From NCBI GenBank assembly GCA_000720805.1, contig JODI01000135.1, positions 1 to 14,477 of the forward strand: DNA of 14,477 bases, read 5' to 3'. This document shows, one piece after another, positions 8,161 through 14,477 of the stretch. The notes beneath the pieces are model-generated. The model did not search any database. It was not told where the DNA came from and saw only the letters and a program-made list of their open reading frames with translations. Every line of letters begins with the position of its first letter. Positions within the stretch are counted from its first letter, which is position 1. A program made the translations under genes and the position numbers. The stretch comes from Streptomyces violaceoruber. Its GTDB lineage: Bacteria > Actinomycetota > Actinomycetes > Streptomycetales > Streptomycetaceae.

Positions 8161-8991
8161 GTGAGCGAGAATCAGAACCTCCTCGCGGAGCAGCGGCGCG
8201 CCCTGATCCTGGACGAGGTCCGGCGGCGCGGCGGGGTCCGTGTCAACGAGCTGACCCGCAAGCTCGGCGTGTCGGACATGACGGTGCGGCGCGATCTGGA
8301 CGCGCTGGCCCGGCAGGGCGTCCTGGAGAAGGTGCACGGCGGCGCGGTCCCGGTGGTCGAGGCGAGCACGCACGAGCCGGGGTTCGAGGCGAAGTCGGGG
8401 CTGGAGCTGTCCGCCAAGGAGGACATCGCGCGGTCCGCGGCCGAGCTGGTCGCGCCGGGCACCGCGATCGCGCTGTCGGGCGGTACGACGACCTTCGCGC
8501 TCGCACACCGACTGGTGGACGTGCCGGATCTGACCGTGGTCACCAACTCGGTGCGGGTGGCCGACGTCTTCCACGCGGCGCAGCGCACCTCGGGCCCCCG
8601 GCAGGGCGCGGCCACGGTGGTGCTGACCGGCGGGGTGCGCACCCCCTCCGACTCGCTGGTGGGGCCGGTGGCCGACCAGGCGATCGCGGCGCTCCACTTC
8701 GACGTGCTGTTCCTCGGGGTGCACGGGATATCGGTCGAGGCCGGCCTGTCCACGCCGAACCTCGCGGAGGCGGAGACCAACCGGCGTCTGGTGCAGTCGG
8801 CGCGTCGGGTCGTGGTGGTCGCCGACCACACCAAGTGGGGCACGGTGGGCCTGAGTTCGTTCGCGGCGCTGGAGCAGATCGACACGCTCGTGACGGACTC
8901 CGGGCTGTCGGGCGAGGCGCGCGCGGAGGTGTCGGAGCATCTGCGACGGCTGGTGGTGGCGGGCGAGCCCGCCGAGGACACCGCCCTCTGA
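8161..8991 (+). CDS. DeoR/GlpR-family transcriptional regulator
   Basis: The 276-residue product has the usual length and layout of the family. An N-terminal winged helix-turn-helix occupies residues about 11-65: QRRALILDEVRRRGGV, then VNELTRKLGVSDMTVRRDL at 28-46 and the wing LEKVHGGAV. A sugar-phosphate-sensing domain follows, with ALSGGTTTFALA (104-115) as the phosphate-binding loop, TVVTNS (125-130), VVLTGG (153-158), DVLFLGVHGI (181-190) and VVVVADHTKWG (217-227). Such proteins repress sugar or nucleoside catabolism and respond to a phosphorylated intermediate. The GTG start has GGAG six bases upstream and AAAGGA further up. It stands alone: the upstream gene is divergent and a 614-bp gap follows, so its target is not evident. 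It could act on the nearby mannoside locus, but the operator type there does not suit it. Confidence 0.93.
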   Translation: MSENQNLLAEQRRALILDEVRRRGGVRVNELTRKLGVSDMTVRRDLDALARQGVLEKVHGGAVPVVEASTHEPGFEAKSGLELSAKEDIARSAAELVAPGTAIALSGGTTTFALAHRLVDVPDLTVVTNSVRVADVFHAAQRTSGPRQGAATVVLTGGVRTPSDSLVGPVADQAIAALHFDVLFLGVHGISVEAGLSTPNLAEAETNRRLVQSARRVVVVADHTKWGTVGLSSFAALEQIDTLVTDSGLSGEARAEVSEHLRRLVVAGEPAEDTAL

Positions 8992-9003
8992 CGAACTGTC
9001 AGT

Positions 9004-9022
9004 CATGGGGTCTGCGCCCATG
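9004..9022 (+). terminator. Terminator hairpin after DeoR gene
   Basis: CATGGG (9004-9009) and CCCATG (9017-9022) form a perfect six-base stem with a seven-base loop, beginning 13 bases after the regulator's stop. There is no U-tract, which is common for actinobacterial terminators. Confidence 0.5.
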
Positions 9023-9272
9023 CCCTTCAGCCTCGACCTGACACTGGCGCGCGGGCCTGGAGCGCCGCGCCTTCCGGGACGCCGCCGTCTCCCCGGACCG
9101 GCGGTCGGCGGCCGGCCGACCTGTCGCGCCAGCCCGTCGTCCGCCCTGGGGCGGGTCCTGCGGCGCCCGATGCGCGCTCTCGCAGGCCACGCCCTCGTCC
9201 AGCAAGTACCTCGGCTTCGCGCATCGTACGGCGGTGGGGCACCGCCCCCGCGAATGAGCCGGGCGTGGGGAA

Positions 9273-9297
9273 GCCTGCCGGGCGGCGTCGGGCAGGC
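9273..9297. repeat. Inverted repeat in convergent gap
   Basis: GCCTGCC (9273-9279) and GGCAGGC (9291-9297) are perfect complements around an 11-base GC-rich loop. Its position between convergent genes suits a terminator in either direction. Confidence 0.4.
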
Positions 9298-9301
9298 GGG
9301 G

Positions 9302-9324
9302 CCTCCGCGTCAGGCCCGCGGAGG
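9302..9324. repeat. Perfect 8-bp hairpin in convergent gap
   Basis: CCTCCGCG (9302-9309) and CGCGGAGG (9317-9324) form a perfect stem with loop TCAGGCC, and TTCTCGG follows on the plus strand. It is the strongest hairpin in the gap and lies five bases from the previous one. It may terminate read-through from the GH125 gene or from the left. Confidence 0.5.
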
Positions 9325-9420
9325 TTCTCGGAGTCCAGCGGCGCACGATCCGCGACCGGCCCTCGTTGCCTGCCCGGGCGCACACCCGCGGCCCGTCGGC
9401 CGTCCGCTCGGCGGGGGCCT

Positions 9421-9446
9421 GGGTGCCACACGCCCTCGGGGCACCC
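9421..9446. repeat. Inverted repeat near GH125 3' end
   Basis: GGGTGCC (9421-9427) and GGCACCC (9440-9446) form a seven-base stem with a 12-base loop, about 160 bases past the GH125 stop on its strand. It is a candidate transcription terminator for the GH125 message. Confidence 0.4.
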
Positions 9447-9605
9447 CCGGTGGGAAGCCGCGGTGTGCGGACGGGTGCCGTGGGTCATGAACGGGGCACA
9501 GTCCGGCAGGCAGACGCTGCGGCCTGCTCGGAGGGCGGAACGGCGACGGCTCAGGCCCGGCGAAGGCGCGGGGTGCGGATCCGGTACAGGCGGAGTGGCA
9601 ACCGG

Positions 9606-10982
9606 TCAAGCGTGCCCGCTGCCCGCTCCCGGCGGAGCCGGCAGCGCCCGCGGGTGCACGGGAAACAGATGCCGTACGCCTCCCGCGCACAGTTCGAGAG
9701 CGAGTTCGCAGAACATGGCGTTGGCCCAGCCGAACCAGTCCCGGGTGAACCGGCCGGGGTCGTCGACATGGAAGCTCTCGTGCATCAGCCCGGTGCCGGC
9801 GGTCGTGGCCGCCAGTGTTTCCAGGGCCCGCACTGCGGCGTTCTCGTCGCCGGTCAGCCCGGCGGCGGCGATCGCCAGCGGCCAGACGTGGCCGTCCGGC
9901 GTGTGCGTACTGCCGACACCCGAGGCGTGACCACCGCCGAAGTAGGAAGGGTTCGCCTCGGACAGCACGAGGCGCCGGGTGGCCAGATAGAGCGGGTCCT
10001 GAGGTGCGCACCAGCCGCTCAGGGGAAGGCTGAGCAGGCTGGGGAGGTTGGCGTCGTCGCCGAGCAGCACCGCTCCGAGGCCGTCCACCTCGTAGGCCAG
10101 GACGGATGCGCCGTCGGCCTCGACCACCGCGTGCGCGAGGATCCCGGCATCGATCTCGTCGGCCAAGTTCCTGGACTCCCGGGCGAGTTCGTCGTCGTCG
10201 AGGACCGACGTGGCCAGTTCGGCCAGCCCGTGCAGGCTGGCCGAAGCCAGCGCGTTGGCCGGTACCAGGTACCCGTGTTCGCACCGATCGTCGCTCGGCC
10301 GGAAACCCGACCACGTCATGCCGGTCCGTCCGACCTCGGCTCCGCGGCCGTCCTGGGGAAGGCTGTCACCGGCGAAGGGGCCGGACGGCCGGATGAACCG
10401 GTAGGGCGATCGCTCATGGGACTGCTCCGCCCGCCAGATCCGCACGATCGTCCAGGCAGCGCGGCGGAAGGCGTCGTCAAGGTGGTCCTCGCGACCGGTC
10501 GCCCGCCGGATCGCGTACGCCAACTGCAGCGGTGCGCACAGGGAGTCGAGTTCGTACTTGCGCTCCCACACCCAGTCCCCCGGCGTGGGCAGGTCACCGG
10601 GCTCGCCGTGCGCGCCCGTGGGGCCGTCGTTGAAGGCGTTGGCGTAGGGATCCAGCAGGACGCAGCGGATCTGACGGCGCGATACGCCGGCCAGAGCGTC
10701 GCCGACCTCCGGATCCGTGGCCACGGCGAGGTAGGGGCGGACCTGGGCCGTGCTGTCACGCAGCCACATGGCCGGGATGTCCCCGGTCTCGACGAAGACT
10801 TCCGGGAGTTCCGACGGGCCGTCGCTCCAACCCATCGACGTGGTCCAGGTGTTGGTCAGACAACTCTCGACGATGTCCGCTGCCGGACTGTCCCGCAGTT
10901 CGCCGGCCAGTCGTCGTCCGAGCGTCGTCAGTGACTCCGGAGCAGCCCACCGTGTTCCTGATGATCCGGGAAACGTTACCAT
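9606..10982 (-). CDS. GH125 exo-alpha-1,6-mannosidase, cytoplasmic
   Basis: The 458-residue product matches glycoside hydrolase family 125, inverting metal-independent exo-alpha-1,6-mannosidases with an (alpha/alpha)6 barrel. Hallmarks seen are ETGDIPAMWLRDSTAQVRPYL (65-85), DPYANAFND (111-119), TGMTWSGFRPSDD (220-232), DDANLPSLLSLP (309-320), GGGHASGVGSTHT (349-361), GTGLMHESF (397-404) and RDWFGWANAMF (414-424). By analogy with the Clostridium perfringens enzyme, an Asp in the SDD motif (231 or 232) is the likely acid and E402 the likely base. There is no signal peptide, so it should act on imported sugars. ATG 10982 has GAGG four bases upstream; the frame stays open further but that part lies in the divergent promoter region. 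The start codon overlaps an operator-like site, implying tight repression. Confidence 0.93.
   Translation of the reverse strand: MVTFPGSSGTRWAAPESLTTLGRRLAGELRDSPAADIVESCLTNTWTTSMGWSDGPSELPEVFVETGDIPAMWLRDSTAQVRPYLAVATDPEVGDALAGVSRRQIRCVLLDPYANAFNDGPTGAHGEPGDLPTPGDWVWERKYELDSLCAPLQLAYAIRRATGREDHLDDAFRRAAWTIVRIWRAEQSHERSPYRFIRPSGPFAGDSLPQDGRGAEVGRTGMTWSGFRPSDDRCEHGYLVPANALASASLHGLAELATSVLDDDELARESRNLADEIDAGILAHAVVEADGASVLAYEVDGLGAVLLGDDANLPSLLSLPLSGWCAPQDPLYLATRRLVLSEANPSYFGGGHASGVGSTHTPDGHVWPLAIAAAGLTGDENAAVRALETLAATTAGTGLMHESFHVDDPGRFTRDWFGWANAMFCELALELCAGGVRHLFPVHPRALPAPPGAGSGHA
10969..10980. promoter_or_regulatory. LacI-type operator-like site at GH125 start
   Basis: GGAAACGTTACC is a near-palindrome around AACGTT, the kind of core typical of LacI-family operators. 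It overlaps the GH125 start codon (ATG read from 10982 to 10980). The identical 12 bases occur again at 11035-11046, 66 bp away in the same orientation. Confidence 0.65.
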
Positions 10983-11034
10983 CGCGCCTCTTGACTCCCT
11001 CTGGGGCCTGCGCCACGGTGTGGTCACCGCGAAT

Positions 11035-11046
11035 GGAAACGTTACC
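11035..11046. promoter_or_regulatory. LacI-type operator-like site before ABC operon
   Basis: This is a second exact copy of GGAAACGTTACC, about 95 bases before the first permease start and about 53 bases before the GH125 start. It is well placed to block both divergent promoters. A TTGACT at 10991-10996 could be a -35 for the plus-strand operon but lacks a clear -10. Confidence 0.65.
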
Positions 11047-11140
11047 TTGAGGGAGCTGGAGACCACCAGAGGGCCGGGGCCGCCCCCGGATCCGGGTCCC
11101 GGCCAACTCCTCGTAGGGGAAGAGGAGAAGGTGAGCGCGT

Positions 11141-12127
11141 GTGACAGCAACTCCGGACCAGCAGACGCACCGACCCCCGCACCCACCGCCGCATCCGCCA
11201 CCACGCCGGCCGTGGCGCGGGCGAGGGAAGCTCACCTCCGACACCCGGGCCGCGTACCTGTTCATGGCCCCGGCTCTCGTCGGCTTCACGATCTTCGTCG
11301 TCTACCCGTTGATCCGGTCGGCCTACTTCGCGCTGACCCGCTACAACGGGCTCACCGCACCGACCTTCGTCGGCCTCGACAACTTCCGCCGGATGTTCAC
11401 CACCGACCCGTCGTTCTGGCCGTCGGTGCGTGCCACCCTGCTGCTGGTCGTCCTGTACGTGCCGCTGTCGCTGGTCATCGGACTGCTGTTGGCGGTGTTC
11501 TGCAACCGGCACATGCGGGGTGTGCGCATGGTGCGCACCCTCATCTACCTCCCTGTGGTGCTGCCCGTGGTCGCCACGATCACGCTGTGGAAGTTCGTCT
11601 TCAACCCACAGGTCGGTCTGGCCAACCAGGTGCTGTCGTGGCTGCACCTCCCGACCAGCGAGTGGCTGTCCGGTTCGAACACGGCGATACCGTCGATCGT
11701 GATCGTCATGCTGTGGAGCGTCGGCTCCACAATGATCATCTTTCTCGCCGCGCTCCAGGCGGTGCCCACCGAGCTCTACGACGCGGCCCGCGTCGACGGC
11801 GCCGGCCCCCGGACGGTGTTCTTCCGCATCACCCTTCCGCTGATCAGTCCGATCATGATGCTGCAGGTCGTGCTGCAACTGGTGACCGCCCTGCAGACCT
11901 TCAACCAGCCGAAGATCCTTTCTCCGGACGGGCAGGGCGGGCCGGGATTCAGCACCAGGGTCCTGATGCTGTCGATCTACAACCACGGCTTCCCCACGCT
12001 CGGCCGGGTCGCCGAGTTCGGCTACGCCTCCGCCCAGGTCTGGGTGCTCTTCCTCGTCATCGTCGTCGTGATCGCCGCCACCGCCCGCTTCTCGTCGATT
12101 TGGACCTACAGTGACCACGCATCCTGA
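11141..12127 (+). CDS. CUT1 sugar ABC transporter permease (MalF/UgpA type)
   Basis: The 328-residue membrane protein has a His/Pro-rich cytoplasmic N-terminus (residues 9-24, HRPPHPPPHPPPRRP) and six predicted membrane segments beginning with AAYLFMAPALVGFTIFVVY (37-55). The EAA loop that docks the ATPase is ELYDAARVDGAGPRTVFF at 211-228, with PLISP at 233-237. GTG 11141 is used; a purine-rich AGAGGAGAAGG at 11121-11131 lies nine bases upstream. It is the first gene of a three-gene operon and its stop lies inside the next gene (17-bp overlap), implying translational coupling. No nucleotide-binding subunit is present, as in other streptomycete CUT1 systems that share MsiK. An alpha-mannoside substrate is inferred from the divergent GH125 gene. 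Confidence 0.93.
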   Translation: MTATPDQQTHRPPHPPPHPPPRRPWRGRGKLTSDTRAAYLFMAPALVGFTIFVVYPLIRSAYFALTRYNGLTAPTFVGLDNFRRMFTTDPSFWPSVRATLLLVVLYVPLSLVIGLLLAVFCNRHMRGVRMVRTLIYLPVVLPVVATITLWKFVFNPQVGLANQVLSWLHLPTSEWLSGSNTAIPSIVIVMLWSVGSTMIIFLAALQAVPTELYDAARVDGAGPRTVFFRITLPLISPIMMLQVVLQLVTALQTFNQPKILSPDGQGGPGFSTRVLMLSIYNHGFPTLGRVAEFGYASAQVWVLFLVIVVVIAATARFSSIWTYSDHAS

Positions 12128-13037
12128 CGTCACGACGGCTGCGGAACCGGTGCCGTCCCCGCAGCCGGCACCCGCCACCACCGTCGCGGGACCGCCCCGC
12201 AAGGCCGTGCGGACCGCGTCCTGGTACGCCCTCGCACTGCTGATCTCCTCGGTGATGGTCCTGCCGGTCCTGTGGATGATCACCATCGCCCTGAAGGGTC
12301 ACTCGGCGGTCTTCCAGGTCCCGCCCCGACTGCTGCCGGACGAGTTCCACTTCGAGAACTTCATCGACGGGCCGAAGGCGATCCACTTCCCCCGCCTGCT
12401 GCTGAACTCCCTCGTCATCACCGGTCTGTCGGTGATGGGCGGCGTCATGACCTCGATGATGGCCGGCTACGCCCTGTCCCGGCTCCGCTTCCCCGGCCGG
12501 AAGGTGTGGTTCTACGTCTTCGTCGGCAGCATGATGCTGCCCCCGGTCGTCGGCATCATCCCGCTGTTCCAGCTCTTCAAGGACATCGGCTGGTACGACA
12601 CGTGGCTGCCGTTGATCGTGCCGGCCTGGCTGGGCGGCAATCCGCTGTTCATCTTCCTCGCCCGCCAGTACTTCCTGTCGGTGCCCTACTCCATCGACGA
12701 GGCCGCCAAGGTGGACGGCGCCGGACACGTCCGGATCTTCTTCACAGTCATGCTCCCGATCACCCGGCCGGCCTGGATCACCATGGCCATCCTGGCCTTC
12801 CAGTTCTCGTGGAACGACTACCTCAATCCACTCATCTACCTCTACTCGTCCGAGAAGTGGCCACTGAGCGTCGGCATGGCCTCCTTCGTCTCCGGGTTCG
12901 CCGGCCAGACACCCGACTGGAACCTCTACATGGCCGCGAACCTGCTCTACATGCTCCCCCCACTGGCCGTGTTCTTCGTGGCCCAGCGCTACTTCATCCA
13001 GGGCTTGAGCGCATTGGGCACCGTCAACCAGCGCTGA
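12111..13037 (+). CDS. CUT1 sugar ABC transporter permease (MalG/UgpE type)
   Basis: The 308-residue product is the second inner-membrane permease. After a Pro/Thr-rich N-terminus of about 35 residues, six membrane segments follow, starting with YALALLISSVMVLPVLWMI (39-57). The EAA loop is DEAAKVDGAGHVRIFF at 196-211, with PITRP at 216-220; FSWNDYLNPLIYL (232-244) and the C-terminal QRYFIQGLSALGTVNQ are typical of the MalG branch. GTG 12111 overlaps the end of the first permease gene by 17 bp, so translation is probably coupled. Forty-four bases separate it from the binding-protein gene. Confidence 0.94.
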   Translation: MTTHPDVTTAAEPVPSPQPAPATTVAGPPRKAVRTASWYALALLISSVMVLPVLWMITIALKGHSAVFQVPPRLLPDEFHFENFIDGPKAIHFPRLLLNSLVITGLSVMGGVMTSMMAGYALSRLRFPGRKVWFYVFVGSMMLPPVVGIIPLFQLFKDIGWYDTWLPLIVPAWLGGNPLFIFLARQYFLSVPYSIDEAAKVDGAGHVRIFFTVMLPITRPAWITMAILAFQFSWNDYLNPLIYLYSSEKWPLSVGMASFVSGFAGQTPDWNLYMAANLLYMLPPLAVFFVAQRYFIQGLSALGTVNQR

Positions 13038-13070
13038 CCGCCCCGCGGCCGGCCGACCCGATCACGTACC

Positions 13071-13075
13071 AGGAG
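13071..13075 (+). promoter_or_regulatory. Shine-Dalgarno deciding a TTG start
   Basis: AGGAG at 13071-13075 lies six bases before TTG 13082. No ATG or GTG exists in frame that would leave the lipoprotein signal intact, so this site fixes the rare TTG start of the binding protein. Confidence 0.75.
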
Positions 13076-13081
13076 TCCACG

Positions 13082-14377
13082 TTGAAAAGAACACTGCACG
13101 CCGCCGGAGCGTTGCTGACGGCAGGCGGACTGCTTGCCACGGCCGCCTGCGGCGGCTCCTCGGGGAAGGCGTCCGACGGTAAGACCACGGTCACCTTGAT
13201 GACCTGGGAGTCGAACGCCACCAACCAGCTCATCGACAAGGCCCTGGCCGGCTTCCACGACCCCGACATCACGGTCAAGCGCATCGACACCCCCAACGGC
13301 AACTACGGGGACAAGCTCGCCTCCCTCACCCAGGCCAAGAAGCTGCCCGACCTGTTCTGGTGCGGCAACGACACCGAACTGCAGTACACCGGTCAGGGCC
13401 TGCTCACCGACTGGTCCGGCAAGCTGTCCGGCTCCGGTGGTTTCACCGCGGGCAGCTTCTCCCCCACCGCCATCAAGAACTGGAAGACCCCCGACGGAAA
13501 GATCGGCGGAGTCCCTTCCCTGCTGAACACCTACGGCATCTGGTACGACAGCGACGCCTTCAAGGCCGCCGGAGTCCCCGTGCCGACGGCCGGCTGGACC
13601 TGGGACGAGATGTACGCGGCCGCCGACAAGCTGCACAAGAAGGGCGCCAAGTACGGCCTGGTCGCCGACGCCCTGACCAATCTGGACGCACCCTTCAGCC
13701 TCAGCCTCTACTCCCAGTCCGCCGGCGGCCAACCCTTCACCGACAGCGTCAACCAGCCCACCAAGGTGACCGCCGACGCGTCCTTCACCGAGGGCGTCGG
13801 CAAACTCGTGGCGGGCATCAAGAGCGGTGCCGTGGCGCCTCCCGGTTACGACGTCTCCAACGCGCAGTCGCTGTTCGCCGCGGGGCAGGTCCCGATGCTG
13901 TGGAGCGGTCAGTGGCTGGCCGCCGGGTTCCTCACCGACAAGCCCAAGATCAAGTACGGCTTCGCACCCCTGCCGCAGGTCGACAAGGCGGCCACCCTGT
14001 ACGACGCGGTGGGCATCTGCACCCCGTCGTACACCAAGAACGCGGACGCCACCTACAAGGTCCTCTCGTACCTCGACTCCACCGTGTGGACCAAGGTGCT
14101 GCCGGACTCGCCCGTGGCCGTGCCGGCCTACACCGGCGCTCAGGACGCGTACTTCAACGCGCTGGGCAAGGCCGGGCTGACGACCGTGGCGTCCACCGTC
14201 AAGGCGGACCTGGACGCCCCGCTGACCTCGGGCGTGCGCTTCACCACCCAGTGGGCCAGCCAGTCCAACGATCAGATCACCGCGTACTGGCCGGACATCC
14301 TGAAGGGCAAGAGGCCGCTGTCCGACCTGCAGACCATGACCGACAAGATCAACGACGTGATCAAGAGCAACGGCTAG
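13082..14377 (+). CDS. Sugar ABC transporter solute-binding lipoprotein
   Basis: The 431-residue product is an extracellular solute-binding protein of family 1. It starts with a lipoprotein signal, MKRTLHAAGALLTAGGL followed by LATAAC, placing the lipidated cysteine at residue 23, then a Gly/Ser linker. The mature part has the family pattern: TVTLMTWES near 38, LPDLFWCGNDTELQY, WKTPDGKIGGVP, LNTYGIWYDSDAFKAAGVPVP, WTWDEMYAAADKL, and VPMLWSGQWLAAGF. It should be tethered outside the membrane and deliver sugar to the two permeases encoded just upstream. It is the last gene of the operon; the more usual order puts it first. The TTG start is set by AGGAG six bases before it. Sugar specificity, perhaps alpha-mannosides, is inferred from the neighbouring GH125. 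Confidence 0.93.
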   Translation: MKRTLHAAGALLTAGGLLATAACGGSSGKASDGKTTVTLMTWESNATNQLIDKALAGFHDPDITVKRIDTPNGNYGDKLASLTQAKKLPDLFWCGNDTELQYTGQGLLTDWSGKLSGSGGFTAGSFSPTAIKNWKTPDGKIGGVPSLLNTYGIWYDSDAFKAAGVPVPTAGWTWDEMYAAADKLHKKGAKYGLVADALTNLDAPFSLSLYSQSAGGQPFTDSVNQPTKVTADASFTEGVGKLVAGIKSGAVAPPGYDVSNAQSLFAAGQVPMLWSGQWLAAGFLTDKPKIKYGFAPLPQVDKAATLYDAVGICTPSYTKNADATYKVLSYLDSTVWTKVLPDSPVAVPAYTGAQDAYFNALGKAGLTTVASTVKADLDAPLTSGVRFTTQWASQSNDQITAYWPDILKGKRPLSDLQTMTDKINDVIKSNG

Positions 14378-14387
14378 CGCCGCGGCA

Positions 14388-14400
14388 GGCAACGTTTGCC
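14388..14400. repeat. Inverted repeat with AACGTT core between convergent genes
   Basis: GGCAACGTTTGCC is a five-base inverted repeat (GGCAA/TTGCC) with a three-base centre, lying in the 25 bp between two convergent stops. It shares the AACGTT core with the two operator-like sites but not the flanks. A weak bidirectional terminator or a third, degenerate operator are both possible. Confidence 0.35.
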
Positions 14401-14402
14401 CG

Positions 14403-14477
14403 TCAAGGAGCGGCGTCCGGTGCGTGCTCTCGGCGTGCCGGCCGGAAGCCCTCGTACTGGACGTACTTGGGCTTTCG
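14403..14477 (-). CDS. C-terminal end of an unidentified minus-strand gene
   Basis: Reading leftwards from the window edge gives RKPKYVQYEGFRPARREHAP then DAAP and a TGA stop at 14405-14403. Eighteen of 24 codons end in G or C and the sequence is not Arg/Pro shadow-like, so it is probably the tail of a real protein. Twenty-four residues are too few to identify the family. It ends 25 bp from the binding-protein stop, convergent with the transport operon. A plus-strand alternative (GTG 14420 behind AAGGAG) has poorer codon use. Confidence 0.6.
   Translation of the reverse strand, partial: RKPKYVQYEGFRPARREHAPDAAP

Larger units (their letters stand above)
8992..9605. other. 614-bp convergent region without a convincing gene
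   Basis: The region lies between the stops of the DeoR regulator (plus) and the GH125 gene (minus). Open frames exist on both strands (for example plus 9005-9490 and minus 9027-9488), but all are Arg/Pro/Gly-rich with no recognisable domain, start context or family motif. What it does hold is four inverted repeats (9004-9022, 9273-9297, 9302-9324, 9421-9446). One short plus-strand stretch (9042 to about 9105, LERRAFRDAAVSPD) looks codon-like but has no start and reads into nonsense; it could be the trace of a lost gene. It seems to be a terminator region plus decayed DNA. Confidence 0.5.

Noticed and set aside
5925..9041. 1038-codon plus-strand open frame over the membrane hydrolase and the regulator.
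   Set aside because: It is Arg/Gly/Ala/Gln-rich, crosses two well-supported genes and an intergenic region, and has no recognisable domain.
9027..9488. Minus-strand frames in the convergent gap considered as a transposase remnant.
   Set aside because: A fragment (LLDEGVACESAHR) loosely recalled IS3-type transposases, but no DDE motif, terminal repeats or target duplication could be seen.
14405..14477. Plus-strand gene starting at GTG 14420 behind AAGGAG.
   Set aside because: Only 9 of 19 codons end in G or C against 18 of 24 on the minus strand, whose sequence reads as a plausible protein tail.
1..14477. CRISPR array, tRNA, rRNA or insertion sequence.
   Set aside because: No spaced direct repeats, cloverleaf, rRNA-like stretch or transposase with terminal repeats was recognised by eye.

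Overview
The window is high-GC actinobacterial DNA, most likely from Streptomyces or a close relative. The evidence is a strong GC bias at third codon positions, frequent GTG and one TTG start, long open frames on the antisense of nearly every gene, a DUF6643-like start typical of streptomycetes, and a sugar ABC transporter without its own ATPase. No rRNA, tRNA, CRISPR array or recognisable insertion sequence was seen.

Left half (1-7835), a housekeeping or stress-type neighbourhood. A TerD-family gene runs off the left edge on the minus strand, with a Pro/Ala/Thr tail encoded by a 15-bp tandem repeat. Divergent from it are four plus-strand genes: a small Pro/Gln/Tyr-rich DUF6643-like protein, a MOSC-domain protein of the YcbX/mARC type, a two-TM Rv1733c-like membrane protein, and an 812-residue protein joining a long right-handed beta-helix to a CbxX/EccA-type AAA+ ATPase. 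Meeting the last tail-to-tail, with a 31-bp coding overlap, is a 784-residue polytopic membrane protein that appears to carry the two halves of an alpha/beta-hydrolase site at its two ends.

Middle (7836-9605). A 325-bp spacer precedes a DeoR/GlpR-family regulator with no adjacent target gene. A 614-bp stretch without a convincing gene follows; it holds four inverted repeats, the first a likely terminator for the regulator.

Right half (9606-14477), a sugar-uptake locus. A cytoplasmic GH125 exo-alpha-1,6-mannosidase (minus) is divergent from an operon of two CUT1 permeases and a lipoprotein solute-binding protein (plus). The 158-bp divergent region and the GH125 start codon carry two identical 12-bp AACGTT-centred sites that look like LacI-family operators. 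The simple reading is regulated import of alpha-mannosyl oligosaccharides, probably powered by a shared MsiK-type ATPase, with cytoplasmic trimming by GH125. A further minus-strand gene ends just inside the right edge.

The most unusual items are the beta-helix/AAA+ fusion and the split hydrolase/membrane protein beside it. Whether they form one functional system is inference from adjacency only.
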